From NCBI GenBank assembly GCA_002456975.1, contig NTKA01000001.1, positions 1 through 64,000 of the forward strand: a stretch of DNA of 64,000 nt. The letters run 5' to 3'. This stretch comes from Halieaceae bacterium MED-G27 (GTDB taxonomy: Bacteria; Pseudomonadota; Gammaproteobacteria; Pseudomonadales; Halieaceae). Every line of letters starts with the position of its first letter. Within the stretch, counting starts at the first letter, position 1. The notes under the pieces are model-generated. The model ran no database searches and had not been told where the DNA came from. It saw nothing but the letters and a program-made list of their open reading frames with translations. The position numbers were made by a program, and so were the translations under genes. This document shows positions 51,299-61,552 of the stretch, one piece after another.

Positions 51299-52449
51299 GA
51301 TGCCTCCACCCTCAATCGCGCACGCACCTCGTTTCCACGAGCCGTCGATGTCTCGAGCGTTGCCTCAAAACCCTCGGTACTGAGCCGCTGGCGTATACGC
51401 TCGATCGCCGCAAAGTTCCCTGCAGTTAAGTTGAGTCTGAGCTGACCTGAGGCGTAGTTGAGCGAGTTCACCACCCCCTCTTCAGCCACGGTTGCGGAAA
51501 TCACGGCCACCAATCGTGGGGTAAACGCCATGGTGGTGTCGGCGCCACCGAATTCACCGATTTGACGATCGAGCTGCTTTTCGACGTCGACCATAGCACC
51601 ACGCGGATTAGCCTTGCGATACGATTGCTGTATGGCGGTCCGCAACTCGATATTTTCCGATTTCAAGCGCTGATATTGGCCGATATCGGCTAGCAACTGT
51701 ATGACGACCGCAATAGCGACAACAACCGCCACCCGTTGCCAAACACCCCACCAGTGCATCAGAGGCAGCTTAGGGATAAAGGCGCCAACCCGAAAATTTA
51801 GGAGTTTGCTCTGCTCCGACAGCATAAGAGCCGCGCCCCAACTGCCTTGCCGCCACTCCACAATCGCCTGCCAGGCCTCATCAAGGCACGCAGCGACCAC
51901 GGACTGGTCAACACCATACATGACAAGCTTCGCGGGCTTCCCCGGCAGCGACTCGAGCAGGGTTTGCAATAACGACAGTTCGATGCGACATCCAGCACTT
52001 GGAGACCACCGAAGGACCCCCTGATCACCATCAATAAGGACGGAAACTGTGTCATCAGTAATCGGTAAGCAGAGGGCCTCAGGGGTAAATACAGCAAGGT
52101 CATCATGGCCCGGTAATTGCTCTAGCCAACCTGCCATTAACTCGCGCTGAACCAGACCCACTAAAAAGCGCCCGTCCCCGAGCTCTTCATGAACAAAGTG
52201 CAACTCGTCGACATCGTCGGCGACCCGCTCCTCCATGGTAAACGGAAGCGACTTCCGCAGGTGCTTCACCTCGTCCGCAGGTACTTCAATTTCAGTCAAG
52301 CGAACAGAGTCACTCGGCACGCCAACCACCGTGCCTTCAGGTAAATCAACAGTATTATCAAGATCGACTGCGCTACTGGCACCCGCGCGCCACAGCACGG
52401 GCAAGCCGTTTTGCCAAACGATGAGACTTGGATTGTTAGTAACCATCAA
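51295..52449 (-). CDS. gspL: Type II secretion system protein L
   Basis: TM region plus C-terminal ferredoxin-like domain, position between gspK and gspM. Confidence 0.88.
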   Translation of the reverse strand: MMVTNNPSLIVWQNGLPVLWRAGASSAVDLDNTVDLPEGTVVGVPSDSVRLTEIEVPADEVKHLRKSLPFTMEERVADDVDELHFVHEELGDGRFLVGLVQRELMAGWLEQLPGHDDLAVFTPEALCLPITDDTVSVLIDGDQGVLRWSPSAGCRIELSLLQTLLESLPGKPAKLVMYGVDQSVVAACLDEAWQAIVEWRQGSWGAALMLSEQSKLLNFRVGAFIPKLPLMHWWGVWQRVAVVVAIAVVIQLLADIGQYQRLKSENIELRTAIQQSYRKANPRGAMVDVEKQLDRQIGEFGGADTTMAFTPRLVAVISATVAEEGVVNSLNYASGQLRLNLTAGNFAAIERIRQRLSTEGFEATLETSTARGNEVRARLRVEAS

Positions 52450-52515
52450 AGAAGACTAACCTCAATTGGCTCTGCGCAGTCGCAATACATAGCTTTCATC
52501 GCTCCGAATGCGCTC

Positions 52516-53637
52516 TCATAGCTCACCTTCAGTACGATGTACAACGGCGATGCGGCTCCCCTCGCGATGGAGCACACTGTACAGGCGCCGCTCCCGGTCA
52601 GCAATCTCAACGCGGGCATCGAGTAAAAACCATTGGCTTTGAACAGTAATTATATTAGCCAGCCCACTGCCCTCAGAGTTGGCAAACGCTGGATCGTCGA
52701 GAAACGTCTGAGTATCGGGAATCATGTCGGCCTCGCGCATTTCGAGAAAACGCGCAACCTCGTTGGCTGAGAGCGGTGATAGCGAGTCATCACGCCCAAG
52801 CGCAGCCAAGACTTGTGGCGAGGCTGTTAGCACATTAATGTCACTCCCCTCTTTGGGCCAGACGCTCAAGAATGGGGCGAGCAAGGTATATCGCTCAGGT
52901 GTCATACCTGCCACGGCTCGCAGTTCACTGACACTGGCTAAAGCCCGATTGGCGGGTCGGTATGGAAAGTCACCCGACAGGTAAATCTCATTTTCCGCGC
53001 CATCGAGTCGTCGCTCAGAGTCGGCATCAATGAAATCGGTAATTCGCTCGACCAAGCGAACTGCCTCGATCTGGTCGAGCTCGAGCTCCGGGATAGCCAA
53101 CATAAGGCGCACTAGTATCTTTTGCTGCTCATTCAACCGCGCTCTCGGCTGACCAGAAGCGGCAGGTGGATTATCGGGCTCGGACTGCAGGGTTCCGTCC
53201 GCCTCTGTAGCATTGTTAGCGGGCGTCGTGCCCGACCTTCCTCCCGCACCCTGGCTCTCGACTAAGCCATTGAGATTAAATCTGCCTTGGAGGTCATACA
53301 GCGCCCCGATTAACACGCCAATTTCATCAAGCGGGTAGGGTTGCGGCGGTTGCGCCCACGCTTCATTGAGACTATCCACCTTTACTTCGTTCTGAGAATC
53401 CAGCTTAGAATCAAACGATAGGGCAAGAATTCCAAGCTCTTCGGCGCCAATCAAAAAAGCCCAGCCCTGCTCGGCGAAAAACGTATTGGTTGAGCGTTGC
53501 AATTGGAGCGAAAAGTCGCGCTGCACTCCGACCATCAGAGCCGCCGCGAGCGCAAACACCAGAAGGGCGATGACAAGTGCTGCGCCCCGCTGGTGGTATT
53601 TAGAGCGATGGCATGACATACAGTCGCTCCAGCTCAC
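52516..53637 (-). CDS. gspK: Type II secretion system minor pseudopilin K
   Basis: QRGAALVIALLVFALAAALMVGVQRDF, AEELGILAL, DFIDADSERRLDGAENEIYL. Confidence 0.94.
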   Translation of the reverse strand: MSWSDCMSCHRSKYHQRGAALVIALLVFALAAALMVGVQRDFSLQLQRSTNTFFAEQGWAFLIGAEELGILALSFDSKLDSQNEVKVDSLNEAWAQPPQPYPLDEIGVLIGALYDLQGRFNLNGLVESQGAGGRSGTTPANNATEADGTLQSEPDNPPAASGQPRARLNEQQKILVRLMLAIPELELDQIEAVRLVERITDFIDADSERRLDGAENEIYLSGDFPYRPANRALASVSELRAVAGMTPERYTLLAPFLSVWPKEGSDINVLTASPQVLAALGRDDSLSPLSANEVARFLEMREADMIPDTQTFLDDPAFANSEGSGLANIITVQSQWFLLDARVEIADRERRLYSVLHREGSRIAVVHRTEGEL

Positions 53638-54256
53638 CCCAATCAGTCAGCGATAATCGCACCTCGATCGCAAGCGGTGGCTCGATTAACTGGCTGGTAA
53701 AACCGACCTCAGAGATCCAGTTTTCCTGCCAGAATCGTCGATCGATGCTGAGATTGCGGTCCACCTCTAAGCTGTTGAGATCCGGTAAAAATCGTACTTC
53801 GAAGACTTCAACACCATCGAGCAATACGGTTTCGGTAGGTTCAATCGCCGTGGTTCGATCGAGTACCGGGTAAGACAGCCTAATCAGTTTTTCGTCCTCT
53901 AGCTTGTAAGCTACCCGCTGTAAGGTGCTCCTAGGAGCGCCCGCGGTGTTGTGCCAACCCGCACGAGTAAAACGCAAGGTATCGCGCGCTAAAGGACCAC
54001 CAGTCAGGGCGGAAGCTAGCTGACCAAACTCATCGAGCACAGGCCGATTGGTCAATTGTCTGAGATCTCTGGACAATATGGTCAGTGAGCGATTGATTTC
54101 GTAGAGGCGATCGGCCTGCTCGCGGGACCGCTCGATACCCACCAATGCGGTCGATAATGTCTGGTATGACAATATCGCCACGAAAGCCGTGATTGCCATG
54201 GCAATCAACACTTCAATCAGTGTAAAGCCCGAGGAGCGTCTAGCCGCGGGGAGCAT
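53600..54256 (-). CDS. gspJ: Type II secretion system minor pseudopilin J
   Basis: Prepilin peptide RRSSGFTLIEVLIAMAITAF; the ORF-track start 54457 runs into gspI, so start adjusted. Confidence 0.93.
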   Translation of the reverse strand: MLPAARRSSGFTLIEVLIAMAITAFVAILSYQTLSTALVGIERSREQADRLYEINRSLTILSRDLRQLTNRPVLDEFGQLASALTGGPLARDTLRFTRAGWHNTAGAPRSTLQRVAYKLEDEKLIRLSYPVLDRTTAIEPTETVLLDGVEVFEVRFLPDLNSLEVDRNLSIDRRFWQENWISEVGFTSQLIEPPLAIEVRLSLTDWGELERLYVMPSL

Positions 54257-54656
54257 TGTTGGTCTCCACATGGAAAAACGCATCCATGGTGTGCAGAGGA
54301 GAATCTGGCGAATTCTCCGTCTTAAACACGGTGACGGTAAGGCGCAGAAAGCCCGGCAGTGGGGTCTCCTGAATTTCACTCTGCCAGTACCAGACTTGAC
54401 CAGCGCGCTCCGATTCGCCCGCAATGACACCCTTGTTGGCGCGCTGCTGCTTCGCAACTGCTAACTGAACTTCTGCCACACGATCAGCAGCGACCCATTG
54501 CGCCACCGAGCGATCCCGCAGGTAGGCCGTTCCGTCTATTTGTTGTGAGAGTAAAAACAGCAAGGCGGGCAATGTTACTGCCACGACAGTCAAAGCCACC
54601 ATCACTTCGATGAGGGTGAATCCACGCTGGCGATAACGCTTAGTCGTCGAAATCAT
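54240..54656 (-). CDS. gspI: Type II secretion system minor pseudopilin I
   Basis: QRGFTLIEVMVALTVVAVTLPALL, SQQIDGTAYLRDRSVAQWVA. Confidence 0.93.
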   Translation of the reverse strand: MISTTKRYRQRGFTLIEVMVALTVVAVTLPALLFLLSQQIDGTAYLRDRSVAQWVAADRVAEVQLAVAKQQRANKGVIAGESERAGQVWYWQSEIQETPLPGFLRLTVTVFKTENSPDSPLHTMDAFFHVETNNAPRG

Positions 54657-55242
54657 CGGGTTCCTGACCCTTGGGCATTAGGGTCATGCGCCCTAACAAA
54701 TCCCAGCGCAATCGATATAGCAGTTGCCCGGATCGTTGATCGATCCAATCGAGCTCTCCCGGCGTCATTTCACCACCAGCAAACAAAATGATTTGAGGGG
54801 GCGGATTGGTGTCGGGTTCCAGTGGCAGAAAATCAACAGCAGGTTGCTCGTCAAGCCTGAGTTCAAGCTCTATATCAGCCTCGAAATCTAGAGTTTCCAG
54901 CGCCGTATTGACCTGAACTGGGGCAGACCAGCCCTGGTCAAACCGTCTGAGCCACTGCCCCTTGAGAGCAACGTCATCGAAACCATCAGTGGCATAAATG
55001 AGTAAGCCATAATCTGCCCCACTCATTTCAGCCTCTGTTAGCGCGTAACTCAATAGTGAAGAGACCTGGCGCACTTGATTGTCGCGACTGATATCAGCAC
55101 CGCCCGATCCAACGTTCAGGCTGACCAGAGACGTCAGCATCACAACAACAAAAACAACAGCGAGCATCTCGATCAGACTAAAGCCCGATGATCGTCTCCC
55201 CCCGGGTGACAGCTTTCTCATCCGTTGGCGTCTGATCCCCAA
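54640..55242 (-). CDS. gspH: Type II secretion system minor pseudopilin H
   Basis: RRSSGFSLIEMLAVVFVVVMLTSLVSLNVG. Confidence 0.92.
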   Translation of the reverse strand: MGIRRQRMRKLSPGGRRSSGFSLIEMLAVVFVVVMLTSLVSLNVGSGGADISRDNQVRQVSSLLSYALTEAEMSGADYGLLIYATDGFDDVALKGQWLRRFDQGWSAPVQVNTALETLDFEADIELELRLDEQPAVDFLPLEPDTNPPPQIILFAGGEMTPGELDWIDQRSGQLLYRLRWDLLGRMTLMPKGQEPDDFDD

Positions 55243-55652
55243 TTGCCGATATCAGCACTCTGTCCATCACCGCCGGGCAAACCATCAGCGCCGAGCGAGT
55301 AGATATCAACCTCACCATATTCGCCAGGCGATAGGTAAAGATACTCGCGGCCCCACGGATCGAGGGGCACTTCCGACAGATAACCGCCGGTCTTGAAATT
55401 GCGCGGCTCAGGTTCCAGCGTCGATGCCTCTACCAGAGCCACCAAGCCCTGCTCGGTAGATGGATACACATAGTTATCCAGGCGATAAATTTTCAGCGCT
55501 GTTTCGATTGCCTTGAAGTCAGCTTCGACTTTCTGAATTCTTGCATCGTCAGCTCTATTCAAAACCGTAGGCGCCACCACACTAATCAACAAACCCATGA
55601 TCACAAGGACCACAAGTATCTCGATTAAGCTAAATCCTTTTTGCGACTTCAC
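55218..55652 (-). CDS. gspG: Type II secretion system major pseudopilin G
   Basis: QKGFSLIEILVVLVIMGLLISVVAP, LDNYVYPSTEQGLVALV, GYLSEVPLDPWGREYLYLSPG. Confidence 0.97.
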   Translation of the reverse strand: MKSQKGFSLIEILVVLVIMGLLISVVAPTVLNRADDARIQKVEADFKAIETALKIYRLDNYVYPSTEQGLVALVEASTLEPEPRNFKTGGYLSEVPLDPWGREYLYLSPGEYGEVDIYSLGADGLPGGDGQSADIGNWGSDANG

Positions 55653-55657
55653 TTTTC

Positions 55658-56881
55658 CTACCTCACCATCGTGTTCAAATCGAATATCGGCAACAGAATT
55701 GCCATAACTATTGTCAGCACCAAACCACCCATGACTACCACCATAATAGGCTCAAATAGCCCCATAACGGTGCCTAGCGTCATCTCCAGCTCACGCTCCT
55801 GATTCGTGGCAGAGCGCTCCAACATTGTTTCTAACTCACCGCTGGTTTCACCAGACGCTACCATGTGAACCATCATGGGTGGAAAAAAGGGTTCTTGACT
55901 CAGCGCCCGGTTAAGACTTGAGCCTTCCTGAACCTTCAGCGCCACGTCAGCACTCGCATCGCGAAGCACCAAGTTATTCATCACAGCACCGGCGATCTTG
56001 AGTGCATCGAGTAGCGGTACACCTGACGCCATCAGGATACTCAGTGTGGATGAAAAGCGTGCGGTATCCATGCCGATTAGCACGCCATTGATACCAGGCA
56101 CCCGCAACAAAACCGCATCCCAGATTCGTTTGTTCGACGGTTTTTTCAGCAACCGTTGGAATGCAATAAGCGTGACGATGATGGTCGCGAGTAAAACCAA
56201 ACCAAATTCGGTCAAAAAATCACTGGTTGCGATTAAGGCAACCGTCAATGGCGGTAAGTCCGTCTTAGTCTGGGCAAAGATCCCCACCAACTCTGGAACC
56301 ACAAATACCATCAACGCAGTCACTACGGCGATGGCAACACCGATTAGCACGAAGGGGTAAATCAATGCCATCTGCAGTTTCTGCGCCGTATGCTGCCGCG
56401 ACTCGGTATATTCGGCGAGCTGCTCTAACACGGGACCCAACTGCCCTGCCTGCTCTCCCGCATTTACCATGGCTCTATACATATCGCCGAAGGTCTGCGG
56501 AAACTGGCCCATGGCATGAGCCAGAGTATGCCCCTCGGCCACCTTCGATCTCACCTGCAATAGCAGTGCCTTCGTCGATGACTTGCGCGTTTGTTCAGCC
56601 GCTGCCTGCAAGCACTCATCGAGCGGTAAGGCCGATGCCACCAGAGTCGATAACTGTCGGGTCACTAATGACACTTCGGCTGCACTCAGTCGAGGGCTAA
56701 ATAGCCCAGCACGCGCAACAGAGCCTGATATGAGTGGCCGTTTGGACGCGGTTGCCACCTCAAGTGGTCGTAATTTCTTCGATCGAAGTTGCGCTCTAAT
56801 CTGACGCTCCGAGTCTCCCTCGAGGACGCCTTTGACAACTTTGCCACTGCTATCGAGAGCCTTGTACTTAAAAGCAGGCAT
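55658..56881 (-). CDS. gspF: Type II secretion system inner membrane protein F
   Basis: FKYKALDSSGKVVKGVLEGDSERQIRAQLRSKKLRPLEV, multiple TM segments, GEQAGQLGPVLEQLAEY. Confidence 0.96.
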   Translation of the reverse strand: MPAFKYKALDSSGKVVKGVLEGDSERQIRAQLRSKKLRPLEVATASKRPLISGSVARAGLFSPRLSAAEVSLVTRQLSTLVASALPLDECLQAAAEQTRKSSTKALLLQVRSKVAEGHTLAHAMGQFPQTFGDMYRAMVNAGEQAGQLGPVLEQLAEYTESRQHTAQKLQMALIYPFVLIGVAIAVVTALMVFVVPELVGIFAQTKTDLPPLTVALIATSDFLTEFGLVLLATIIVTLIAFQRLLKKPSNKRIWDAVLLRVPGINGVLIGMDTARFSSTLSILMASGVPLLDALKIAGAVMNNLVLRDASADVALKVQEGSSLNRALSQEPFFPPMMVHMVASGETSGELETMLERSATNQERELEMTLGTVMGLFEPIMVVVMGGLVLTIVMAILLPIFDLNTMVR

Positions 56882-56882
56882 G

Positions 56883-58424
56883 CTATTTCACCGACGTGAC
56901 GCGGAGCACCTCTTCGAGTGTCGTTTCCCCCGCGAGGATTCGTCGGCGACCATCAGCCTGAATGCCAGGGTATTGTTGTCGCGCCACCGCTAGCATAGCC
57001 TGCTCGCTCTCAGCCTCGTGGATAGCAGTCCTCAAGGTTTCATCAACTTCGATCAACTCGTAAATACCTGTCCTGCCGCGATAGCCCGTCATGTTGCAAC
57101 GAGCACAACCCTTGGCATGATGAATCTCACGGTGCTCGTCGACTGAAAGACCCAACAACTCGAGCTCTCCCGCTGTCGCGGGTGCCGATTCTCGACAATC
57201 GACACATAACAGCCGCACTAATCGTTGAGCCATGACTGCGACCAAGCTCGAAGACAACAAAAACGGCTCAACACCCATGTCCTGAAGACGCGTCACCGCG
57301 CCGATCGCCGTATTCGTGTGAAGCGTGGACAACACCAAGTGCCCCGTCAGTGAGGCTTGCACGGCAATTTCTGCTGTTTCTAAGTCTCGAATCTCACCGA
57401 CCATCACCACGTCGGGATCCTGACGCAATATCGCGCGCAAACCCCTCGCGAATGTCATATCCACCTTGGTATTCACCTGAGTCTGACCGACCCCGGGCAG
57501 CATATACTCGACAGGGTCTTCAATAGTCAGGATATTTCGGGAGCTCTGGTTGATACTGGACAAACCTGCATACAAGGTCGTGGTCTTACCCGAACCTGTG
57601 GGACCGGTCACCAAAATAATACCGTGAGGTCTTGCAAGCGCGTTACGGTAGCCCGACTCCACCTGCTCATTCATCCTAAGCTGCTGTAACTCGAGCTGAC
57701 CCGCCTGCTTGTCTAGCAATCGCAGTACAACACGCTCACCGTGAGCTGAGGGAATCGTCGACATCCGAATATCAATCGCGTGCCCGGCAATCCTGACAGA
57801 GATACGTCCGTCTTGCGGAACGCGCTTCTCCGCAATATCGAGCTTGGCCATCACTTTGAGACGTGACACCAACAGGGGCGCGAGCATGCGCTTGGGTGAC
57901 AACACCTCGGCTAGGACACCGTCAATCCGATAACGCACTGAAAGACGATCTTCAAACGTCTCGATGTGGATATCAGATGCCTGCTCTTTAACTGCCTGAG
58001 ACAAAATAGCATTGATCAATCGAATAATCGGGGCGTCGTCCTCGGCATCCATCAAGTCCCCGAGGTCGGGAATCTCATCGACTAATCGGGCTAGATCAAC
58101 ATCAGAAGAGAGATCCTCAGCCATTTGCGCTGCCTGATTTTGGCTGCGCTGGTAAGCACCTGTCAGTCTAGACTGAAACATCGACTCATCGACTGCTTCC
58201 AAACTAAAAGCTCGACCAGCACACCGCCTCACCTCGAGCAGGGTTTCGGTCGCTAATGGCGCCACGTAAACGAGAGTGAGTAATTCGTTGCTATATTCAA
58301 GTACCGCTTGATTCGCTTTGGCATAGGCGAAGGGTAATCGACCGGGGAGATTCGCCTCGGTGAGTACCTCGTCCTCGACAACTAAGCTGTCCAGTTCGTC
58401 GATGGCATCGACCGCGGTATTCAC
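56883..58424 (-). CDS. gspE: Type II secretion system ATPase E
   Basis: Walker A VTGPTGSGKTTTLYAGL, EDPVEYMLPGVGQTQVN, four-Cys zinc motif LLCVDCRE...CARCNMTGYRGRTGIYELI. Confidence 0.97.
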   Translation of the reverse strand: MNTAVDAIDELDSLVVEDEVLTEANLPGRLPFAYAKANQAVLEYSNELLTLVYVAPLATETLLEVRRCAGRAFSLEAVDESMFQSRLTGAYQRSQNQAAQMAEDLSSDVDLARLVDEIPDLGDLMDAEDDAPIIRLINAILSQAVKEQASDIHIETFEDRLSVRYRIDGVLAEVLSPKRMLAPLLVSRLKVMAKLDIAEKRVPQDGRISVRIAGHAIDIRMSTIPSAHGERVVLRLLDKQAGQLELQQLRMNEQVESGYRNALARPHGIILVTGPTGSGKTTTLYAGLSSINQSSRNILTIEDPVEYMLPGVGQTQVNTKVDMTFARGLRAILRQDPDVVMVGEIRDLETAEIAVQASLTGHLVLSTLHTNTAIGAVTRLQDMGVEPFLLSSSLVAVMAQRLVRLLCVDCRESAPATAGELELLGLSVDEHREIHHAKGCARCNMTGYRGRTGIYELIEVDETLRTAIHEAESEQAMLAVARQQYPGIQADGRRRILAGETTLEEVLRVTSVK

Positions 58425-60430
58425 TGGCTTGCGTCCTCAAGGCTCTCGGGAGAGACCTCTCTGAGCGTGTTAATGCGCTCTTCCCACGTGGGTAACAACG
58501 GCATAGCGTCGTCGTCTAAAAACATCAAACCTTGGTCACGGCGCAGTCGCTGCTGATCCCGAATGTATCGATATTTCTCAGCTGTTGCACCGGCGAGATC
58601 GGCATCGTCACGAATAATCGTGGAGCGGATAAACACCAACAAATTCGATTTCGTTACCGATACCACGTCGCTTCGGAATAGACGGCCAAAAAAGGGAATA
58701 TCCGACAACACCGGTACGCCTTGCTGAGAGTCCTGTATGTCGTCTTTGACCAAGCCACCGAGCACGACAATATCCCCGTCTTTGGCAAGCACTTTGGTCT
58801 CGATTTTTCGTTCATTGGTAATCACGTCGGAGGCGGACAACACTTGCTGCGATATACTCGACACCTCCTGCACGATATCCATAACAACCGAATCGCCCTC
58901 GTTGATCTGAGGTGTCACCTCGAGGGTGACACCCACATTCTCACGCTGAATGGTCTGGAAAGGATTAGCCACGCCATTGGACGCGCCGGTATTGGTGTAA
59001 CTACCGGTGACGAACGGAACTTGCTGGCCCACCGTGATGAATGCTTCCTCGTTATCGAGGGTAAGCAAGCTTGGTGTCGACAGGATGTTGGCATTGCCTT
59101 GCGATTCGAGCGCGCTCAAAATAGTGGTCATGGTCAATGAATCGTCAACCACGCCCCAACCGAACGTGGTCCCGGGTACCCCCGCGAGCGCACCCGCCAC
59201 ATTGCGGATGCTAATGTCGTTCGATGTACCGTCTGCAGGCAATAGCGCTGCGCCCAAAGTGCCATTTCGCCCTTGCTGCGCCGAGCTTGTGCTGATATTG
59301 GAGCCAAAAGCACCGCTACTGTTAGCAAATAGCCACTGCAGACCTAGCTCGCGACCCTCCACGACTTCCATTTCAACAATGATCGCCTCTACGAGAACCT
59401 GCGCTCTCCGGATATCAAGGCGCGCAATGACCGCCTCTAGAGCTGCCATCTCATCGGCTTCGGCTGTGATAATCAGGCTGTTAGTACCTGCGTCGGCCTC
59501 GATTGTTGATTTGGCGGAGTTGCTATTTCTATTTCGATCTCCGCCCTCATCGAGTCGGGAGATATTTTGCATTACACGAGTGAGCACTTCGGCGACTTCG
59601 GTAGCGTCGGCGTATTCGAGGTACATCACTCGCACATTGCCACTTTGCTCTAGAGGAATATCCAGATAAGCGATGAGGGTAAGGATTCGTTCGATACTCA
59701 CTTCATCGGCTGTAATGATGACGCTATTGGAACGCTTATCGGCCACCAGCGTTGCCTCTTCGTTTGCATCGCCGTCACGCGCCCGCGACTTCTCAAGGGT
59801 TTTCAGCATTTCTACGACATCAGTCGCCACGCCGTACTTGAGTGTTACCAATTCCGTCTTTTTGACGGCCGATTGATCCATGTTGTCAATAATCTCAGCG
59901 ATTCGCTGAATGTTGGCTCTGATATCCGAAATGATAATGGCATTACTCGGGGTGTATGCCGCCATGTGTGCTTGCTGCGGTACAAGCGGCCTAAGTACCG
60001 GGATCAGCTTTGCAGCGGACACGTTCTCCAAGCGGATAACCTGTGTAACGTATTCGTCGTTTATCAGGGAGGCAGTGCCAGACACGACATCGACCGGTGC
60101 TGATCGTGCGTTCTTATTAGGGATGACGCGAACAATCCCACCACTGCGCACCGCGGTGTAGCCATGAACATCGAGAATAGACAGGAACAAGTCGTACAGC
60201 TCTGCCTTGGTCACAGGCTTACTAGAGACAACTTTCACCTTACCCTTCACCGAGGGGTCTACTACGATCGTAGTGCCAGTAACATCGGACACAAATTGGA
60301 TGAGCTCCTGAATGTCGGTGTCTTTTAAGTTAACTGTGAACTCTTGAGCAACTGCGACTTTCGTCGCTACCACACCCGACGCCACAAGAAGTGCGAGAGT
60401 AAGCGCTCTAATTACTGACTTAATGCGCAT
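58421..60430 (-). CDS. gspD: Type II secretion system secretin D
   Basis: N-domains FTVNLKDTDIQELIQFVSDVTG; secretin core VGQQVPFVTGSYTNTG, VTPQINEGDSVVMDIVQEVSS. Confidence 0.97.
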   Translation of the reverse strand: MRIKSVIRALTLALLVASGVVATKVAVAQEFTVNLKDTDIQELIQFVSDVTGTTIVVDPSVKGKVKVVSSKPVTKAELYDLFLSILDVHGYTAVRSGGIVRVIPNKNARSAPVDVVSGTASLINDEYVTQVIRLENVSAAKLIPVLRPLVPQQAHMAAYTPSNAIIISDIRANIQRIAEIIDNMDQSAVKKTELVTLKYGVATDVVEMLKTLEKSRARDGDANEEATLVADKRSNSVIITADEVSIERILTLIAYLDIPLEQSGNVRVMYLEYADATEVAEVLTRVMQNISRLDEGGDRNRNSNSAKSTIEADAGTNSLIITAEADEMAALEAVIARLDIRRAQVLVEAIIVEMEVVEGRELGLQWLFANSSGAFGSNISTSSAQQGRNGTLGAALLPADGTSNDISIRNVAGALAGVPGTTFGWGVVDDSLTMTTILSALESQGNANILSTPSLLTLDNEEAFITVGQQVPFVTGSYTNTGASNGVANPFQTIQRENVGVTLEVTPQINEGDSVVMDIVQEVSSISQQVLSASDVITNERKIETKVLAKDGDIVVLGGLVKDDIQDSQQGVPVLSDIPFFGRLFRSDVVSVTKSNLLVFIRSTIIRDDADLAGATAEKYRYIRDQQRLRRDQGLMFLDDDAMPLLPTWEERINTLREVSPESLEDASQ

Positions 60431-60450
60431 GAATTCAGTTGCTCCTAATC

Positions 60451-61470
60451 CTAGTTGCTCAAGCTTACGCTTATTGTGAGCGCGCTGCCCCCGCGCTCGA
60501 TATCAAAGGTGGCCCCAGTGGCCTCTCGCATTAACTGGTAGAGACGAACTGTATTGCTGGGATCACTCAGAGAATACCCATTCACCGCCGTAACGATATC
60601 ACCCGGCTCAAATCCCAAGGCCGCAAACTTACCTCGATCCCGACCGGGAGTAATCCGGTACCCGCGAAGGCCATTGTCGCCCTGCACTGCACTGATCGAT
60701 ACCAGTGATGCCAACGATTGTGGATCATCATAAAGCTGCTGGCGATAACCGGAAGCCAATTGATTCGCCTCACCCTGATCTACTTGCCGCGCCTGCACTG
60801 CTGGTCGACTGCTGCTCGTCTGAGCACGTGGCGTCACGGTGGGTGTGGCAGGTGTAGGCAGTATTCCAACGATGCCGTTGTCATCAAATAAGGTGAGTAA
60901 CTCATAGGTTCCATTGTTATCGATCACTACCTGCTTCGCCAAAATTTTGGCAAGTGTCACCTTACCGTTGGCCGGCAGGGCATCCCCCACCGAGTAGAGC
61001 GCCTGTCGCTTTTTGGCTTCTATCATCGCGCTACCGAGACCATCGTCGGTCGATGACACAATCCCGGTCAATACCAGTGCCAACGACGTTTCTTTGGCAC
61101 CGTCCTCAATCCCCTCTCGCGGGTTGCTAACGGTCGACGTTGGAGAGGTAGTCGAAAGTGCCGACCCATCAACCGACCCAAAGATGTTGAGGCCCATGAT
61201 CGACGACACATCGATAACTTCGAGTTCCGCCGGAGAAGCGCTCGTAATTTCGGGTGGGTTAATGATTGCAGTGGGCGACACGGTTACAGCTGGAGCGCGG
61301 TAAAACGACCACAGTAGCGACGACGCGCTGCTGATCACCCAAAGCGAAGCCAACATAATCATTCCAAGCTGCAATCGAGCAAGACGCTCGGGATCCGCCA
61401 GCCAGCGGATGGCGGCTCGACTTCGTTGCTCCAAATTCGCCGAAGCGGCAAGGTTAGCCCAATCGGTCAT
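60451..61470 (-). CDS. gspC: Type II secretion system protein C
   Basis: N-terminal TM, HR-like region LALVLTGIVSSTDDGLGSAMIEAKKRQALYSVGDAL, C-terminal PDZ-like domain. Confidence 0.92.
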   Translation of the reverse strand: MTDWANLAASANLEQRSRAAIRWLADPERLARLQLGMIMLASLWVISSASSLLWSFYRAPAVTVSPTAIINPPEITSASPAELEVIDVSSIMGLNIFGSVDGSALSTTSPTSTVSNPREGIEDGAKETSLALVLTGIVSSTDDGLGSAMIEAKKRQALYSVGDALPANGKVTLAKILAKQVVIDNNGTYELLTLFDDNGIVGILPTPATPTVTPRAQTSSSRPAVQARQVDQGEANQLASGYRQQLYDDPQSLASLVSISAVQGDNGLRGYRITPGRDRGKFAALGFEPGDIVTAVNGYSLSDPSNTVRLYQLMREATGATFDIERGGSALTISVSLSN

Positions 61471-61552
61471 CGATTTACTCGACCTATTACTCAGTAGTTA
61501 AGTGTAACGGATACCAGACCTTTTCTGATGACGTTGCGATGAACAACGTCGC

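Noticed and set aside
59007-59669. ORF 59007..59669 (+), 220 aa, antisense to gspD
   Set aside because: Long but fully opposite gspD, Ser-rich, no recognisable domain.
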